A program made the position numbers and the translations under genes. A model generated the notes under the pieces. The model searched no databases and was not told the origin of the DNA. It was given only the letters and a program-made list of their open reading frames with translations. Positions 26,819 to 35,375 of a stretch of DNA of 64,000 nt are shown here, one piece after another (the stretch's first letter is position 1; the number at the start of each line of letters is the position of its first letter). Source of the DNA: Leptolyngbya sp. CCY15150 (GTDB lineage Bacteria > Cyanobacteriota > Cyanobacteriia > RECH01); contig NZ_JACSWB010000278.1 in assembly GCF_016888135.1 (NCBI RefSeq), positions 186,001 to 250,000 on the forward strand, read 5' to 3'.

Positions 26819-27298
26819 TCACTTCATTGAGGTTTGTCCTAGCACCTGCTCTTTTAAGCTGGTGAAATCCTCCGCCAATTCTTTGCGGCTGGAGGCTTGT
26901 AGCAAATAACGGTAGACGAACCAAGCGGAATATCCCAACCCGACCAACTCAAAAAGTGGGGAGAGTAAAGGAATATCATTAATGGCACCTAGCACAGCTA
27001 GAACCAGCTTGACCGAAACGATCGAGCCAGTGATGATGCCTACGGTAATAATGGGGCGCTTGTATTCCCCAAAAAATTCGCTCAAATAGGCGGGCAAATC
27101 TGCGAGAAATGCCGACACCTTGTCAACGATGTCTTGCCACTGTTCTTGAGACTCATTAGACGCCGAAGCAGTAAGCTGAGCCAAATCACCCGACTGCTCA
27201 CCATTGATGTCAACATCAACATCAACGGTCGTTTGTTCTGTTTCTTCCACCATAGTCTCCAAGCTCCTATCTTTTTGTGTAACGTCAAAATCCATCAT
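26819..27298 (-). CDS. curT: CAAD-domain / CURT1-like thylakoid membrane protein
   Basis: 159 residues. An acidic N-terminus is followed by a CAAD domain (about 55-155): amphipathic SAFLADLPAYLSEFFGEYKRP, a TM helix IITVGIITGSIVSVKLVLAVLGAIN, then SPLFELVGLGYSAWFVYRYLL and a C-terminal amphipathic helix. Cyanobacterial CurT bends thylakoid membranes; the same domain is appended to some cyanobacterial aminoacyl-tRNA synthetases. The GluRS encoded 3 kb away has no such appendix. MM at the start leaves the exact ATG open by one codon. Confidence 0.88.
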   Translation of the reverse strand: MMDFDVTQKDRSLETMVEETEQTTVDVDVDINGEQSGDLAQLTASASNESQEQWQDIVDKVSAFLADLPAYLSEFFGEYKRPIITVGIITGSIVSVKLVLAVLGAINDIPLLSPLFELVGLGYSAWFVYRYLLQASSRKELAEDFTSLKEQVLGQTSMK

Positions 27299-27497
27299 GA
27301 CACCTCAAAACACCAGACTCAACGATGTTGGCTAGAGCATATACCAGGCAGGAGCAAACTACTCACCTAATGACGAGGGTCATGTTTCCTAAGGATTCGA
27401 ACATAATTGACACTAAAGCAGACGCTTAAGAATTGCAAGATACATCCTAGGTACTCTTCTTGAAGCAAGAAACGCTGGAGGAAGTAGACCAGAGGAA

Positions 27498-27890
27498 CTA
27501 GACCATGCGTTCGGATGAACTGTCTAGCTGGCTATCGGGCTGCAGGAAGGCTGGTAACGGTTGCCGCCGCAGGGTCAGCGCGGTGACGCTAGGGCTGCGC
27601 AAACTCACCCAAATACTGCAATGGGTATCGGATGCGGTAACCATGACATTATCCCGCTGCCCTAACCTACAAGCATAGTGATAGAGCTGGGCTCGTAGAT
27701 GGAGCGGCGTGGTGTGTAATCGATAGAACAGCTCGTTTTGATGGTACATGCCATCTTGAACGGTGCTGTTAAACCAAAACTTGAAAGGGAAGATTTTCCC
27801 TTCGTTGACAACTGGCGGTAACACTGGAATGCTTTCGTGATAAAGGTGGGTTTGAAAACACGAAGATGCAAGACCCCTAGCTTCGTCCAT
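27498..27890 (-). CDS. Conserved-looking hypothetical protein, 130 aa
   Basis: Soluble protein. The central block PPVVNEGKIFPFKFWFNSTVQDGMYHQNELFYRLHTTPLHLRAQLYHYACRL... ends in ...THCSIWVSLRSPS. It reads like a small cyanobacterial family without known function. No signal peptide or membrane segment. The first 25 residues are less convincing and the real start could be internal. Confidence 0.6.
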   Translation of the reverse strand: MDEARGLASSCFQTHLYHESIPVLPPVVNEGKIFPFKFWFNSTVQDGMYHQNELFYRLHTTPLHLRAQLYHYACRLGQRDNVMVTASDTHCSIWVSLRSPSVTALTLRRQPLPAFLQPDSQLDSSSERMV

Positions 27891-28656
27891 AGTTCAAATA
27901 CATGTAGAAACGTTGGTCACCCTGAATGATGGGTTCAGATAGCTGGATCATGATGATGCATGAGCACTCATGCCAGCAGACCTGAAGGCGGAATCATTCT
28001 TATTGTCAGCAAGGTTGCCAGACTCAGGATCAGTTAATGCCAGCAGGTGGAATGCTGCGCGTCAAGAGTCAAGTAAGACCGATGGATGGTACGACGCTGA
28101 GAATGAAACGTTCGGTAGAGAACACAAGGAGGAAGCGTTTTCGTAAGAGGACGCGGCGCAACCCTAGCTACCTCTGTAGTGTTTCAAGGGTAGCTTAGGT
28201 GCTAAAGCTAGATCTGAAGGCGGGCGTGCCAGCGTTTGTTGGGTGACTCATGCTGGACGATGATGTGTATGGATGACCACTGGGGTTGGGGCTGCCTGTT
28301 GTACAACAACGGTTAACCCGGTTCTTGAAGCCTAGATGGTAAGACTATCTGGCGATCGCGACCCCCTGCACCGTGACACCCGTCTATACTGCTTGAGCCG
28401 GAGTCTCCCTCATTCTACTCAACTCGCCTGGGGCGATCGCTGGTTTTTTCCATAATTTCACATAGATGGAATAGCTAAAATGTATCCTAAGCAGCAATAT
28501 TTTAGGGTGGCAAGACAGGATTTGAACGCAGCGATATGCTAGACAGTGAGCCTAAACGTATATCCTAGGGGGCGATCGCTCCCTGGAATGTAGGGCTGGC
28601 TGCCTTGACCTTTCGATCGGGCCGCATCATTCACCATTGTTCCTGTATCAACTCCT
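27891..28656. other. Gene-free region before ubiA
   Basis: About 770 bases with no supported gene. A 125-codon minus-strand frame (28539-28916) mostly shadows the start of ubiA. No strong hairpin or repeat was seen. The ubiA promoter is presumably in the AT-richer part near 28470-28510. Confidence 0.4.
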
Positions 28657-29574
28657 ATGCTGACCGAGCAACCCCAGCAACCCCACCAACCTCCGTCGAA
28701 TAAATCCACGTGGAAAGCCATCCTTCGGCTGCTGCGCTGGGATAAACCCACCGGCCGCTTGATCTTAATGATCCCTGCCCTGTGGGCGGTGGTGCTGGCA
28801 GCCCATCGCCAAGTTCCAGGACAGTTACCGCCTTGGCCCTTGGTGGGGGTGATTATTCTAGGTAGCTTGGCCACCAGCGCGGCGGGCTGTGTGGTCAATG
28901 ATCTCTGGGATCGCAATATTGACCCGAAGGTGAGCCGAACGCGCGATCGCCCCCTAGCGTCCCGTGCCCTGTCGATTCAAACCGGCATCGGGGTCTTGCT
29001 GGTGTCGCTTGTCTGCGCTTGGGGCCTATCGCTATACCTCAATCCGTTTAGCTTTTGGCTTTGTGTGGCGGCGGTGCCGGTCATTTTGTTCTACCCCTCC
29101 GCCAAGCGAGTGTTTCCTATTCCCCAATTGGTGTTGTCCATTGCCTGGGGCTTTGCGGTGTTGATTAGCTGGAGTGCGGTGACGGCGGGGCTAGAGCCAG
29201 CGGTGTGGCCGCTCTGGGGCGCTACGGTGCTGTGGACGCTGGGCTTTGATACGGTTTATGCCATGGCGGATCGGGAGGATGATCGGCGCATTGGGGTGCG
29301 ATCGAGTGCCCTATTTTTTGGATCGCGGGCGGCGGCAGCGGTGGGCATCTTTTTTGCTGGCGCGGCTATACTGCTGGGGATCACGGGCTGGATGCTGTCT
29401 TTGGGTATTCTGTTCTGGATCACCTGGGTGTTGACCCTGCCGGTTTGGGCTTGGCACTATTGGGAACTGCGCCGCACGAAGCCCCACCCGTCCCTCTATG
29501 GTCAGGTGTTCCGCCAAAATGTGGGACTGGGATTTTGGCTGCTGGCGGGGATGGTGCTGGGCAGCCAGATTTGA
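28657..29574 (+). CDS. ubiA: UbiA-family 4-hydroxybenzoate polyprenyltransferase (plastoquinone pathway)
   Basis: 305 residues with eight or nine hydrophobic segments. It has the two Asp-rich motifs of UbiA: NDLWDRNID with KVSRTRDRPLAS nearby, and YAMADREDDRRIGVRS. Cyanobacterial orthologues (slr0926 type) prenylate 4-hydroxybenzoate in the first committed step to plastoquinone. The side-chain donor would be the sds product. The Pro/Gln-rich N-terminal 15 residues are likely disordered. Confidence 0.93.
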   Translation: MLTEQPQQPHQPPSNKSTWKAILRLLRWDKPTGRLILMIPALWAVVLAAHRQVPGQLPPWPLVGVIILGSLATSAAGCVVNDLWDRNIDPKVSRTRDRPLASRALSIQTGIGVLLVSLVCAWGLSLYLNPFSFWLCVAAVPVILFYPSAKRVFPIPQLVLSIAWGFAVLISWSAVTAGLEPAVWPLWGATVLWTLGFDTVYAMADREDDRRIGVRSSALFFGSRAAAAVGIFFAGAAILLGITGWMLSLGILFWITWVLTLPVWAWHYWELRRTKPHPSLYGQVFRQNVGLGFWLLAGMVLGSQI

Positions 29575-29600
29575 GTGTTTGCAGCAGCGCTCTACCCGCA

Positions 29601-29701
29601 ACGTCAATTCGGGTTAAGGGGATTTTCCAGCTTGTTGGACGAAAGAATCAAGCTCTCAGTCCACGAGAGAATAAGGCTTTCAGCTTATCCCGAACTCAGG
29701 T
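29601..29701. mobile_element. 101-bp MITE-like element with 8-bp target duplication
   Basis: The ends ACGTCAATTCGGGTTAAG and (reverse complement) ACCTGAGTTCGGGATAAG match at 14 of 18 positions. The element is flanked by exact 8-bp direct repeats TACCCGCA at 29593-29600 and 29702-29709. It contains a small internal hairpin (CTCTCAGTCCACGAGAG) and no coding frame. This is the form of a non-autonomous transposon left between two convergent genes. Confidence 0.75.
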
Positions 29702-29735
29702 TACCCGCAGGTGAGCATCGGGAAGACGGTAGGGA

Positions 29736-30296
29736 TTAGCGCTGGAGTTGCGGGATCGTGGAAGGGCTCACAGGATTGGCGGCGGTTTCCGGTGTTTCGC
29801 TCAAGGTAATCACGTAGGGAGCAGACTGACGGGGTGAGATGCCGCCTACCCAGATGCGATAGGTGCCTGCCGCCCATTCGCCAATGATGGCGGGGCTGAA
29901 GGTTTGGTAATTATCGTTGCACCAGGTATTGCCATCTTGATCACGGACGATCAGGGTCGTGTCTTGCCGGCTCTGCACTTGCAGGCTGAGGTAGGGAAAT
30001 GGCTGGGTGAGCACCATGGTGTGGTCGGGCTGGTCGTTGATGAAGCCGTTGCATAGACCCGTGGAGCTTTGGGTACTTTGAACCATATCACTGGCGGCCT
30101 GATTACCGCCGCTCAGCCCCCGAACGGTGGCGGGGTTGGGGGTGAAATTGGGGGTGAGGGTGATGTCTTCAAACAGGGTGACGCCGGAACTGTAGACCAC
30201 AGGATTAGGGCGAGCTTGGGCGATCGCTCCTGAGGATACCCACAGGGGCATGAGGGCAGCGATCGCGCCGAAGGTGAGGATAGGGCGGGGGTGCAT
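29736..30296 (-). CDS. Secreted or periplasmic hypothetical protein
   Basis: About 186 residues. N-terminal signal peptide MHPRPILTFGAIAALMPLWV...AIAQA, likely cleaved after AQA. The mature part ends in a domain with QVQSRQDTTLIVRDQDGNTWCNDN and GEWAAGTYRIWVGG, resembling bacterial pre-peptidase C-terminal-like beta-sandwich domains. Two Cys (GLCNGF, WCNDN) could form a disulfide. ATG 30296 gives the signal peptide; the longer frame upstream is not needed. Function unknown. Confidence 0.75.
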   Translation of the reverse strand: MHPRPILTFGAIAALMPLWVSSGAIAQARPNPVVYSSGVTLFEDITLTPNFTPNPATVRGLSGGNQAASDMVQSTQSSTGLCNGFINDQPDHTMVLTQPFPYLSLQVQSRQDTTLIVRDQDGNTWCNDNYQTFSPAIIGEWAAGTYRIWVGGISPRQSAPYVITLSETPETAANPVSPSTIPQLQR

Positions 30297-30407
30297 AGGC
30301 GGGTGGAGAATGACGACGGGCTGGAACGAGGCTCCTTGACCACGATGGTCAGACCTGCCGAAATGTTCCATGCCGCTATCTTAGCCAACCCGCAGGTGGA
30401 CGTTAGA

Positions 30408-31865
30408 CTACCCAGCCTGGGCGATCCCTAGGGCTGCGGTTAACCGAGCTTGATCGACACCCTTGGCATGGAGCAAGACCCAAGACTGGATCAGGTCGGG
30501 GCCATGCATGGCGCAGGTGAGGGCCGCCCGCAGCGATCGCATCACCAATCCTTTTTTCACCCCAGCGGCCTTGGTGGCTTGCTTGACGATATCTTTGGCG
30601 CTGTCTTCGGTGAGGGGTACGGTTTGCTCTGCCAGCAAGGTTTGCACCGCTGCTAGCAGATCGGCCACGCCTGCCTGCTGGAGCTGGGCGATCGCTTCCT
30701 CGTCGTGGGGCAGGTCGGCATCAAACAGATAGCGGGTCATGTCGGTGGCGTCGCTGAGGCGGACGAGGCTTTGCCCTACTAGGGTGGCGACTTGCTCCAA
30801 CCAAGGGCGATCGCCTGCCAGATCAACGGCGTAGCCTGCCTGTTGCCAGTAGGGCACCAAACCCTGCACCAAGTCTTCACTGGGCATGGCGTGGAGATAT
30901 TGACTGTTCAGCCAGTTGAGCTTATCCCAGTCAAACTTTGCGCCGGCCTTGTTGACCCGGTCAAAACTAAACTGCTGAGCGGCCTCTGCCAGGAGAAACT
31001 GTTCCTGGGTGGCATCCGGCGGCGACCAGCCGAGCAGGGTCATGTAGTTCACCAAGGCTTCGGCGGTGTAGCCCATGGCCTGAAAATCGGAGATAGACGT
31101 AACGCCATCCCGCTTCGATAGTTTTGCCCCCGCTTGGTTCAAGATTAGGGGTGTATGGCCAAACTCCGGCACGGTAGCGCCGAGGGCTTCGTAGAGCAAA
31201 ATTTGCTTGGGCGTGTTGCCAATGTGGTCTTCTCCGCGAATCACGTGGGTGATGCCCATGTCGATGTCATCGAGCACCACTACTAGGTTGTACAGCGGTT
31301 GACCAATATCGTCTTGGGAGGCCGCGCGGGCAATCACCATATCGCCGCCGAGGTCACGTCCTTTCCAGGTCACTGTGCCCCGCACCAAGTCTGTCCAGGC
31401 AATCTCGCGATCGTCGTCAATTTTGAAGCGAATCACTGGCTGGCGACCCTCGGCCAGGAAGGCTGCTTCCTGCTCAGGCGTGAGGTGGCGATGGCGGTTA
31501 TCGTAGCGAGGGGCATCGCCTCGGGCCTTTTGCTTAGCCCGCATCTCATCGAGTTCGTCCGGGGTGCAATAGCAGCGGTAGGCCAATCCCTGGTCTAACA
31601 AGCTGTGGATGGCTTGACGGTAGAGATCCAGCCGCTGGCTTTGGTAAAAGGGGCCTTCATCCCAGGTCATCCCTAGCCAGGCGAGACCCTCCAGAATATT
31701 CTCGGTAAATTCGGGTCGCGATCGCTCTAGGTCAGTGTCTTCAATACGCAGGATGAACTGCCCCCCGTGGTGGCGGGCAAAGAGCCAGTTAAAAACGGCC
31801 GTGCGAGCCGTACCAATATGCAAATTTCCCGTAGGACTAGGGGCAATACGAACGCGAACTGTCAT
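30408..31865 (-). CDS. gltX: Glutamyl-tRNA synthetase
   Basis: 485 residues, class I. The HIGH motif is [14 protein letters not shown] and the KMSKS motif is KLSKRDG. It charges tRNA-Glu, which also feeds tetrapyrrole synthesis in cyanobacteria. A tRNA-Asp gene lies 256 bases upstream on the same strand. There is no C-terminal CAAD extension, unlike some cyanobacterial GluRS. Confidence 0.98.
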   Translation of the reverse strand: MTVRVRIAPSPTGNLHIGTARTAVFNWLFARHHGGQFILRIEDTDLERSRPEFTENILEGLAWLGMTWDEGPFYQSQRLDLYRQAIHSLLDQGLAYRCYCTPDELDEMRAKQKARGDAPRYDNRHRHLTPEQEAAFLAEGRQPVIRFKIDDDREIAWTDLVRGTVTWKGRDLGGDMVIARAASQDDIGQPLYNLVVVLDDIDMGITHVIRGEDHIGNTPKQILLYEALGATVPEFGHTPLILNQAGAKLSKRDGVTSISDFQAMGYTAEALVNYMTLLGWSPPDATQEQFLLAEAAQQFSFDRVNKAGAKFDWDKLNWLNSQYLHAMPSEDLVQGLVPYWQQAGYAVDLAGDRPWLEQVATLVGQSLVRLSDATDMTRYLFDADLPHDEEAIAQLQQAGVADLLAAVQTLLAEQTVPLTEDSAKDIVKQATKAAGVKKGLVMRSLRAALTCAMHGPDLIQSWVLLHAKGVDQARLTAALGIAQAG

Positions 31866-32078
31866 ACACCAACCACTTGTGGAACAACATTGAATTCATA
31901 CCATATGGGGGCGATCGCAGCGTTGAACCGTCGCGTTCAACGCTCAGGAGACACCGTCGGCTGGCCCATCCCCACCCCCAAGAGATCAGCAGGAGTAGGG
32001 GCTGAGCGGCAGCCCACCCAAGATCTTTCTCAAGATCCCTGATGATCTCATATACCAATTCTCATATACCAATAAAGA

Positions 32079-32102
32079 AGAGAGCCAGAATTAGCTCTCT
32101 TG
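32079..32102 (-). terminator. Terminator after tRNA-Asp
   Basis: AAGAGAGC / GCTCTCTT stem of 8 bp with an 8-base loop, read on the minus strand and followed by a T-rich stretch. A 14-bp direct repeat TCTCATATACCAAT lies just beyond it (32048-32075). Confidence 0.7.
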
Positions 32103-32121
32103 GTTTTCTTCTTCAGTTTAA

Positions 32122-32195
32122 CGGGACTGACGGGGCTCGAACCCGCAACTTCCGCCGTGACAGGGCGGTGCTCTAACCAATTGAACTACAGTCCC
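32122..32195 (-). tRNA. trnD: tRNA-Asp (anticodon GTC)
   Basis: 74-nt cloverleaf on the minus strand: acceptor GGGACTG / CAGTCCC with discriminator G, D arm GTTC..GAGC, anticodon stem CCGCC / GGCGG with loop CTGTCAC, T arm GCGGGTTCGAGCCCCGT. The anticodon GTC gives Asp. CCA is not encoded. Confidence 0.97.
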
Positions 32196-32433
32196 CTATA
32201 TGGGTCGCTCTTTCTTAAGGGCGATCTTGATTATGCCGATTCCAAACTCATTTGTCAAATAAAAGTTGTGACTAAGAAATGACAAAGTTGGAAGGCGATC
32301 GCTGTCCTGAGCTTAACGCTAAATTAACGTCTAGCGCTGAGACTTAATCATAGCGGAATCATGCCCCAGTTTTGCACCGATGGGATAGATTTCTAGTAGA
32401 TTTCCACGACTCAAGGTTGATGTCAGGTCTGTC
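32196..32433. other. tRNA-Asp to glpQ intergenic region
   Basis: No gene seen. It contains the divergent promoters for tRNA-Asp and the glycerophosphodiesterase gene; no clear operator is visible. Confidence 0.4.
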
Positions 32434-33417
32434 ATGGCTGCTTGGATGACCCTAAACGGAACACCGCCGCTGGTGATTGCCCACCGAGGTGCGAGTGGCG
32501 ATCGCCCCGAACATACCTTAGCGGCCTATGAGCTGGCGATCGCTCTGGGGGCAGATTACGTAGAGCCGGATCTGGTGCCTACCCGCGATGGGGTGTTGGT
32601 GGCTCGCCATGAAAATAACCTGATTGATACCACCGACGTTGGCGATCGCCCTGAGTTTAGCGATCGCTACACCACTAAACAGATCGATGGCCAGACCTGC
32701 TCGGGCTGGTTCACCGAAGATTTCACCCTGGCGGAACTGAAAACCCTGCGGGTGCGGGAACGACTCCCGTTTCGGGATCAGAGCTTTAACGATCAGTTTC
32801 AGATTCCCACCTGGGAGGAGATCCTAATCTTAGTGCGCCAAGCAGAGCAAACGACCGGGCGCACCATCGGCATCTATCCCGAAACCAAGCATCCCAGCTA
32901 TTTTCAATCCATGGGTCTGCCTATCGAAGCTCCGCTCCTCCAAGGGCTGACCCACTATGGCTATGGACATCCTGACGATCGCATCTGCATTCAGTCCTTT
33001 GAAACCCAGAATTTACAGGATCTGCGATCGCTGACGGCGTTGCCGCTGATTCAGCTCATTGGCCAAGCGACGGAGATCCAGGTAGACAGCGATCGCCCCT
33101 ATGCTGACCTGCTGACCCCGGAGGGATTGGCCGCGATCGCCCAGTATGCCCAGGGGATTGGCCCCGATAAACGCTGGATTGTGCCCAGCCATCCCACGGA
33201 TGCTGGTCAACTGCTGTCGCCCACAGACGTCGTAAACCGCGCCCATGCCTGCGGCCTCTGGGTTCATCCCTACACCTTTCGCAACGAGCCGCAGTTTCTC
33301 CATCCGGCCTACGCCACTCCTCGCCAGGAGTATCAGCAGTTTTTTCGGCTGGGTGTGGATGCTGTGTTTAGTGATGCTCCTGGGGAAGCGATCGCGGCTC
33401 GGGAGGCATTAGCTTGA
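32434..33417 (+). CDS. glpQ: Glycerophosphodiester phosphodiesterase
   Basis: 327 residues of the GDPD TIM-barrel family: IAHRGASGDRPEHT (catalytic His and Arg), then DYVEPDLVPTRDGVLVARHE with metal ligands, and a GlpQ-type insertion. It hydrolyses glycerophosphodiesters to glycerol-3-phosphate. No signal peptide is visible at either candidate ATG (32434 or 32446), so a cytoplasmic location is likely, unlike E. coli periplasmic GlpQ. Confidence 0.92.
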   Translation: MAAWMTLNGTPPLVIAHRGASGDRPEHTLAAYELAIALGADYVEPDLVPTRDGVLVARHENNLIDTTDVGDRPEFSDRYTTKQIDGQTCSGWFTEDFTLAELKTLRVRERLPFRDQSFNDQFQIPTWEEILILVRQAEQTTGRTIGIYPETKHPSYFQSMGLPIEAPLLQGLTHYGYGHPDDRICIQSFETQNLQDLRSLTALPLIQLIGQATEIQVDSDRPYADLLTPEGLAAIAQYAQGIGPDKRWIVPSHPTDAGQLLSPTDVVNRAHACGLWVHPYTFRNEPQFLHPAYATPRQEYQQFFRLGVDAVFSDAPGEAIAAREALA

Positions 33418-33575
33418 GATGAACGGGACGTTGGCCGCTAGACAAGGCAGTTGAGCAGATGTCTGGAAACCCATCGTTTCGAGAAGACTGGGTTCTGAGA
33501 AGACATTTCATGGATCTTGCAGTATCATCACGGGCAGTTTCCTAGACCTGTTGCTCGCCTTACCTCGTTAATTCC

Positions 33576-33932
33576 ATGCAAATTTGGACGGTTTGTTTTC
33601 TGATATTTTTCCTGGCTACCCAGGTGTACCAAATGGTGAAAGAGGTCTCGCTGCCGCTGCCGTTGGCGATCGCTGGGGGCATTTTGTTGGCGATCGCCTC
33701 CAATATCCAGCGCAGGTCAACGCTGTCCTCGTCTTCATCCGTGACGCCATCTGTGACACCGCCTGTGACGCCATCTGTGACGCCATCTGTGACGCCATCT
33801 GCACCACCGGCTAACCCCAGCTCTGAAACGATGTCGCTCCGATCTGCCGAGACCTTAGCCCATCCGCCGATTCCACCTTTCTCAGTGCCTGCGTCTAACC
33901 CTTTCTTCCCTCGCCCTCAGGAAAAATCCTAG
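33576..33932 (+). CDS. Small membrane-anchored protein with VTPS repeats
   Basis: 118 residues. N-terminal hydrophobic segments (IWTVCFLIFFLATQVYQM and LPLPLAIAGGILLAIASNI) are followed by a Ser/Thr/Pro-rich low-complexity tail containing five VTPx units. Function unknown. It lies 80 bases before lexA, but LexA has its own promoter in that gap. The repeat part may vary in length between strains. Confidence 0.65.
   Translation: MQIWTVCFLIFFLATQVYQMVKEVSLPLPLAIAGGILLAIASNIQRRSTLSSSSSVTPSVTPPVTPSVTPSVTPSAPPANPSSETMSLRSAETLAHPPIPPFSVPASNPFFPRPQEKS
33741..33800 (+). repeat. Five-unit 12-bp coding minisatellite
   Basis: GTGACGCCATCT repeated five times, with three changes in unit 2. Each unit encodes VTPS (or VTPP). 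It lies in frame in the small membrane protein gene. Confidence 0.9.
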
Positions 33933-33951
33933 ACAATACGGGTGTTTTGTT

Positions 33952-33965
33952 GGTACAGTTGTTCT
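33952..33965 (+). promoter_or_regulatory. LexA box in the lexA promoter
   Basis: GGTACAGTTGTTCT fits the cyanobacterial LexA consensus RGTAC-N3-D-GTWCB at every position. It overlaps a -35 (TTGGTA, 33950-33955) that is 17 bp from a -10-like CATAGT (33973-33978). The site is 48 bases before the lexA ATG, consistent with autorepression. Confidence 0.75.
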
Positions 33966-34012
33966 TATGGATCATAGTGTCCGCCCTATTCCTTTGAGAG
34001 GCTGAGAAGGTC

Positions 34013-34624
34013 ATGGAAGCCCTGACAGAAGTCCAACAACAGTTATACGACTGGCTGATCGACTACATCCGCGAGAACCAGCATTCCCCATCCATCCGTC
34101 AGATGATGCGAGCCATGGGGCTGCGATCGCCCGCTCCTATCCAGAGTCGTCTAGAGCACCTGCGCAACAAAGGGTACATCGACTGGACGGAGGGCAAAGC
34201 CCGCACAATTCGCATCCTCAAGTCGCTGAATCCTGGCGTGCCGATTATGGGTGAGATCGCCGCTGGGGGCTTGATTGAACCCGTTACCGACGACGCAGAA
34301 GCAGAACATCTCGACATTTCCGGCGTTCAGCTCAAGCATAAAGACTACGCTCTGCGGGTCACGGGCGACAGTATGATCAACGCCATGATCGCCGATGGAG
34401 ATATCGTGATCATGCGCCCAGTGTTTGAACCCGATCGCATCAAAGATGGCACCATTGTGGCCGCTCGGGTAGAAGGCTTTGGCAACACTCTCAAGCATTT
34501 TTATCGCCGCGATAACCACGTCACCCTAGAAGCAGCGAACGACAACTACAAGCCCATTCATGTACCCGCCGATGCTGTACAGTTGCAGGGTGTTTTAGTT
34601 GGGGTTTGGCGGCAGTATCTCTAA
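34013..34624 (+). CDS. lexA: LexA repressor with intact self-cleavage residues
   Basis: 203 residues. N-terminal winged HTH (SPSIRQMMRAMGLRSPAPIQSRLEHL). The cleavage region GEIAAGG has an Ala-Gly bond at 84-85. Catalytic Ser120 is in RVTGDSM and Lys161 in GNTLKHF. Some cyanobacterial LexA proteins have lost these residues and do not run an SOS response; this one keeps all of them. A consensus LexA box in its own promoter supports an SOS-type circuit. Its 3' end overlaps convergent rnhB by 30 bases. Confidence 0.96.
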   Translation: MEALTEVQQQLYDWLIDYIRENQHSPSIRQMMRAMGLRSPAPIQSRLEHLRNKGYIDWTEGKARTIRILKSLNPGVPIMGEIAAGGLIEPVTDDAEAEHLDISGVQLKHKDYALRVTGDSMINAMIADGDIVIMRPVFEPDRIKDGTIVAARVEGFGNTLKHFYRRDNHVTLEAANDNYKPIHVPADAVQLQGVLVGVWRQYL

Positions 34625-35296
34625 TGGGTTACTGCTGGGTTCTAGATGACCCGATGTAGAACCAGCATCTGATGAGAGCGGTTGGCAGGGGCGGAAGGAT
34701 CGACGGTGTTGGGGAGAAATGCCCAGGGTCTGGATAGCTTGGCGATGCTTGGCGGTGCCGTAGCCTTTGTGAGCGGCGAGACCATAGCCTGGATATCGAG
34801 CGTCAAGGCGGGTGATCAGCTGATCTCGCCATACTTTGGCGACAATGCTAGCGGCGGCGATCGCTAGACAGGTGCGATCGCCTTGAATGATCGTGTGCTG
34901 CGGCAGGGTGAGGGTGGAAATTTTACGGTTGCCGTCAATCAGGCATAGCTCAGGGGTGGGGGACAGGCGCATAATGGCCCGCTGCATGGCCAGCAGGGAG
35001 GCCTGGAGAATATTCAGGCGATCGATTTCCTGAACCGACGCTAGACCCACGGTACAGGCGATTGCCACACGGCGAATCTGGGTATCCAAGGCGGTGCGCT
35101 GGGAGGCAGAAAGCTGCTTACTATCGGTGACGCCTTGCTGAATCAAGTCGTCGAAGCAAGCTTCAGGAAGCATGACGGCAGCGGCAACCACTGGGCCAAA
35201 CAGGGCTCCGCGTCCTACTTCATCGACGCCAGCAATCTTTCCCCATCCAGGGGATGGCCCAGACCAGTCCAACAGGTTAAGCTGCTGATAGAGCAT
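34595..35296 (-). CDS. rnhB: Ribonuclease HII
   Basis: 233 residues. Catalytic acidic residues are in GVDEVGRGALFGP (Asp25, Glu26) and CLIDGN, with the HKGYGT motif near 175. It cuts RNA in RNA-DNA hybrids and at misincorporated ribonucleotides. The last 30 residues (SSDAGSTSGHLEPSSNP...) are a low-complexity tail beyond the family core, and part of it is encoded opposite the end of lexA. Confidence 0.95.
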   Translation of the reverse strand: MLYQQLNLLDWSGPSPGWGKIAGVDEVGRGALFGPVVAAAVMLPEACFDDLIQQGVTDSKQLSASQRTALDTQIRRVAIACTVGLASVQEIDRLNILQASLLAMQRAIMRLSPTPELCLIDGNRKISTLTLPQHTIIQGDRTCLAIAAASIVAKVWRDQLITRLDARYPGYGLAAHKGYGTAKHRQAIQTLGISPQHRRSFRPCQPLSSDAGSTSGHLEPSSNPLEILPPNPN

Positions 35297-35375
35297 GGTT
35301 TAACGGGCTGTTCGTCGAACAGTCGGTATGGTTGGTACAGGGTTGGGTATACGTTTGGGTATACGTTATAGAGCT

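Noticed and set aside
33741-33800. Short regular repeat considered as a CRISPR fragment
   Set aside because: 12-bp units with no spacers, inside a coding frame; a coding minisatellite.
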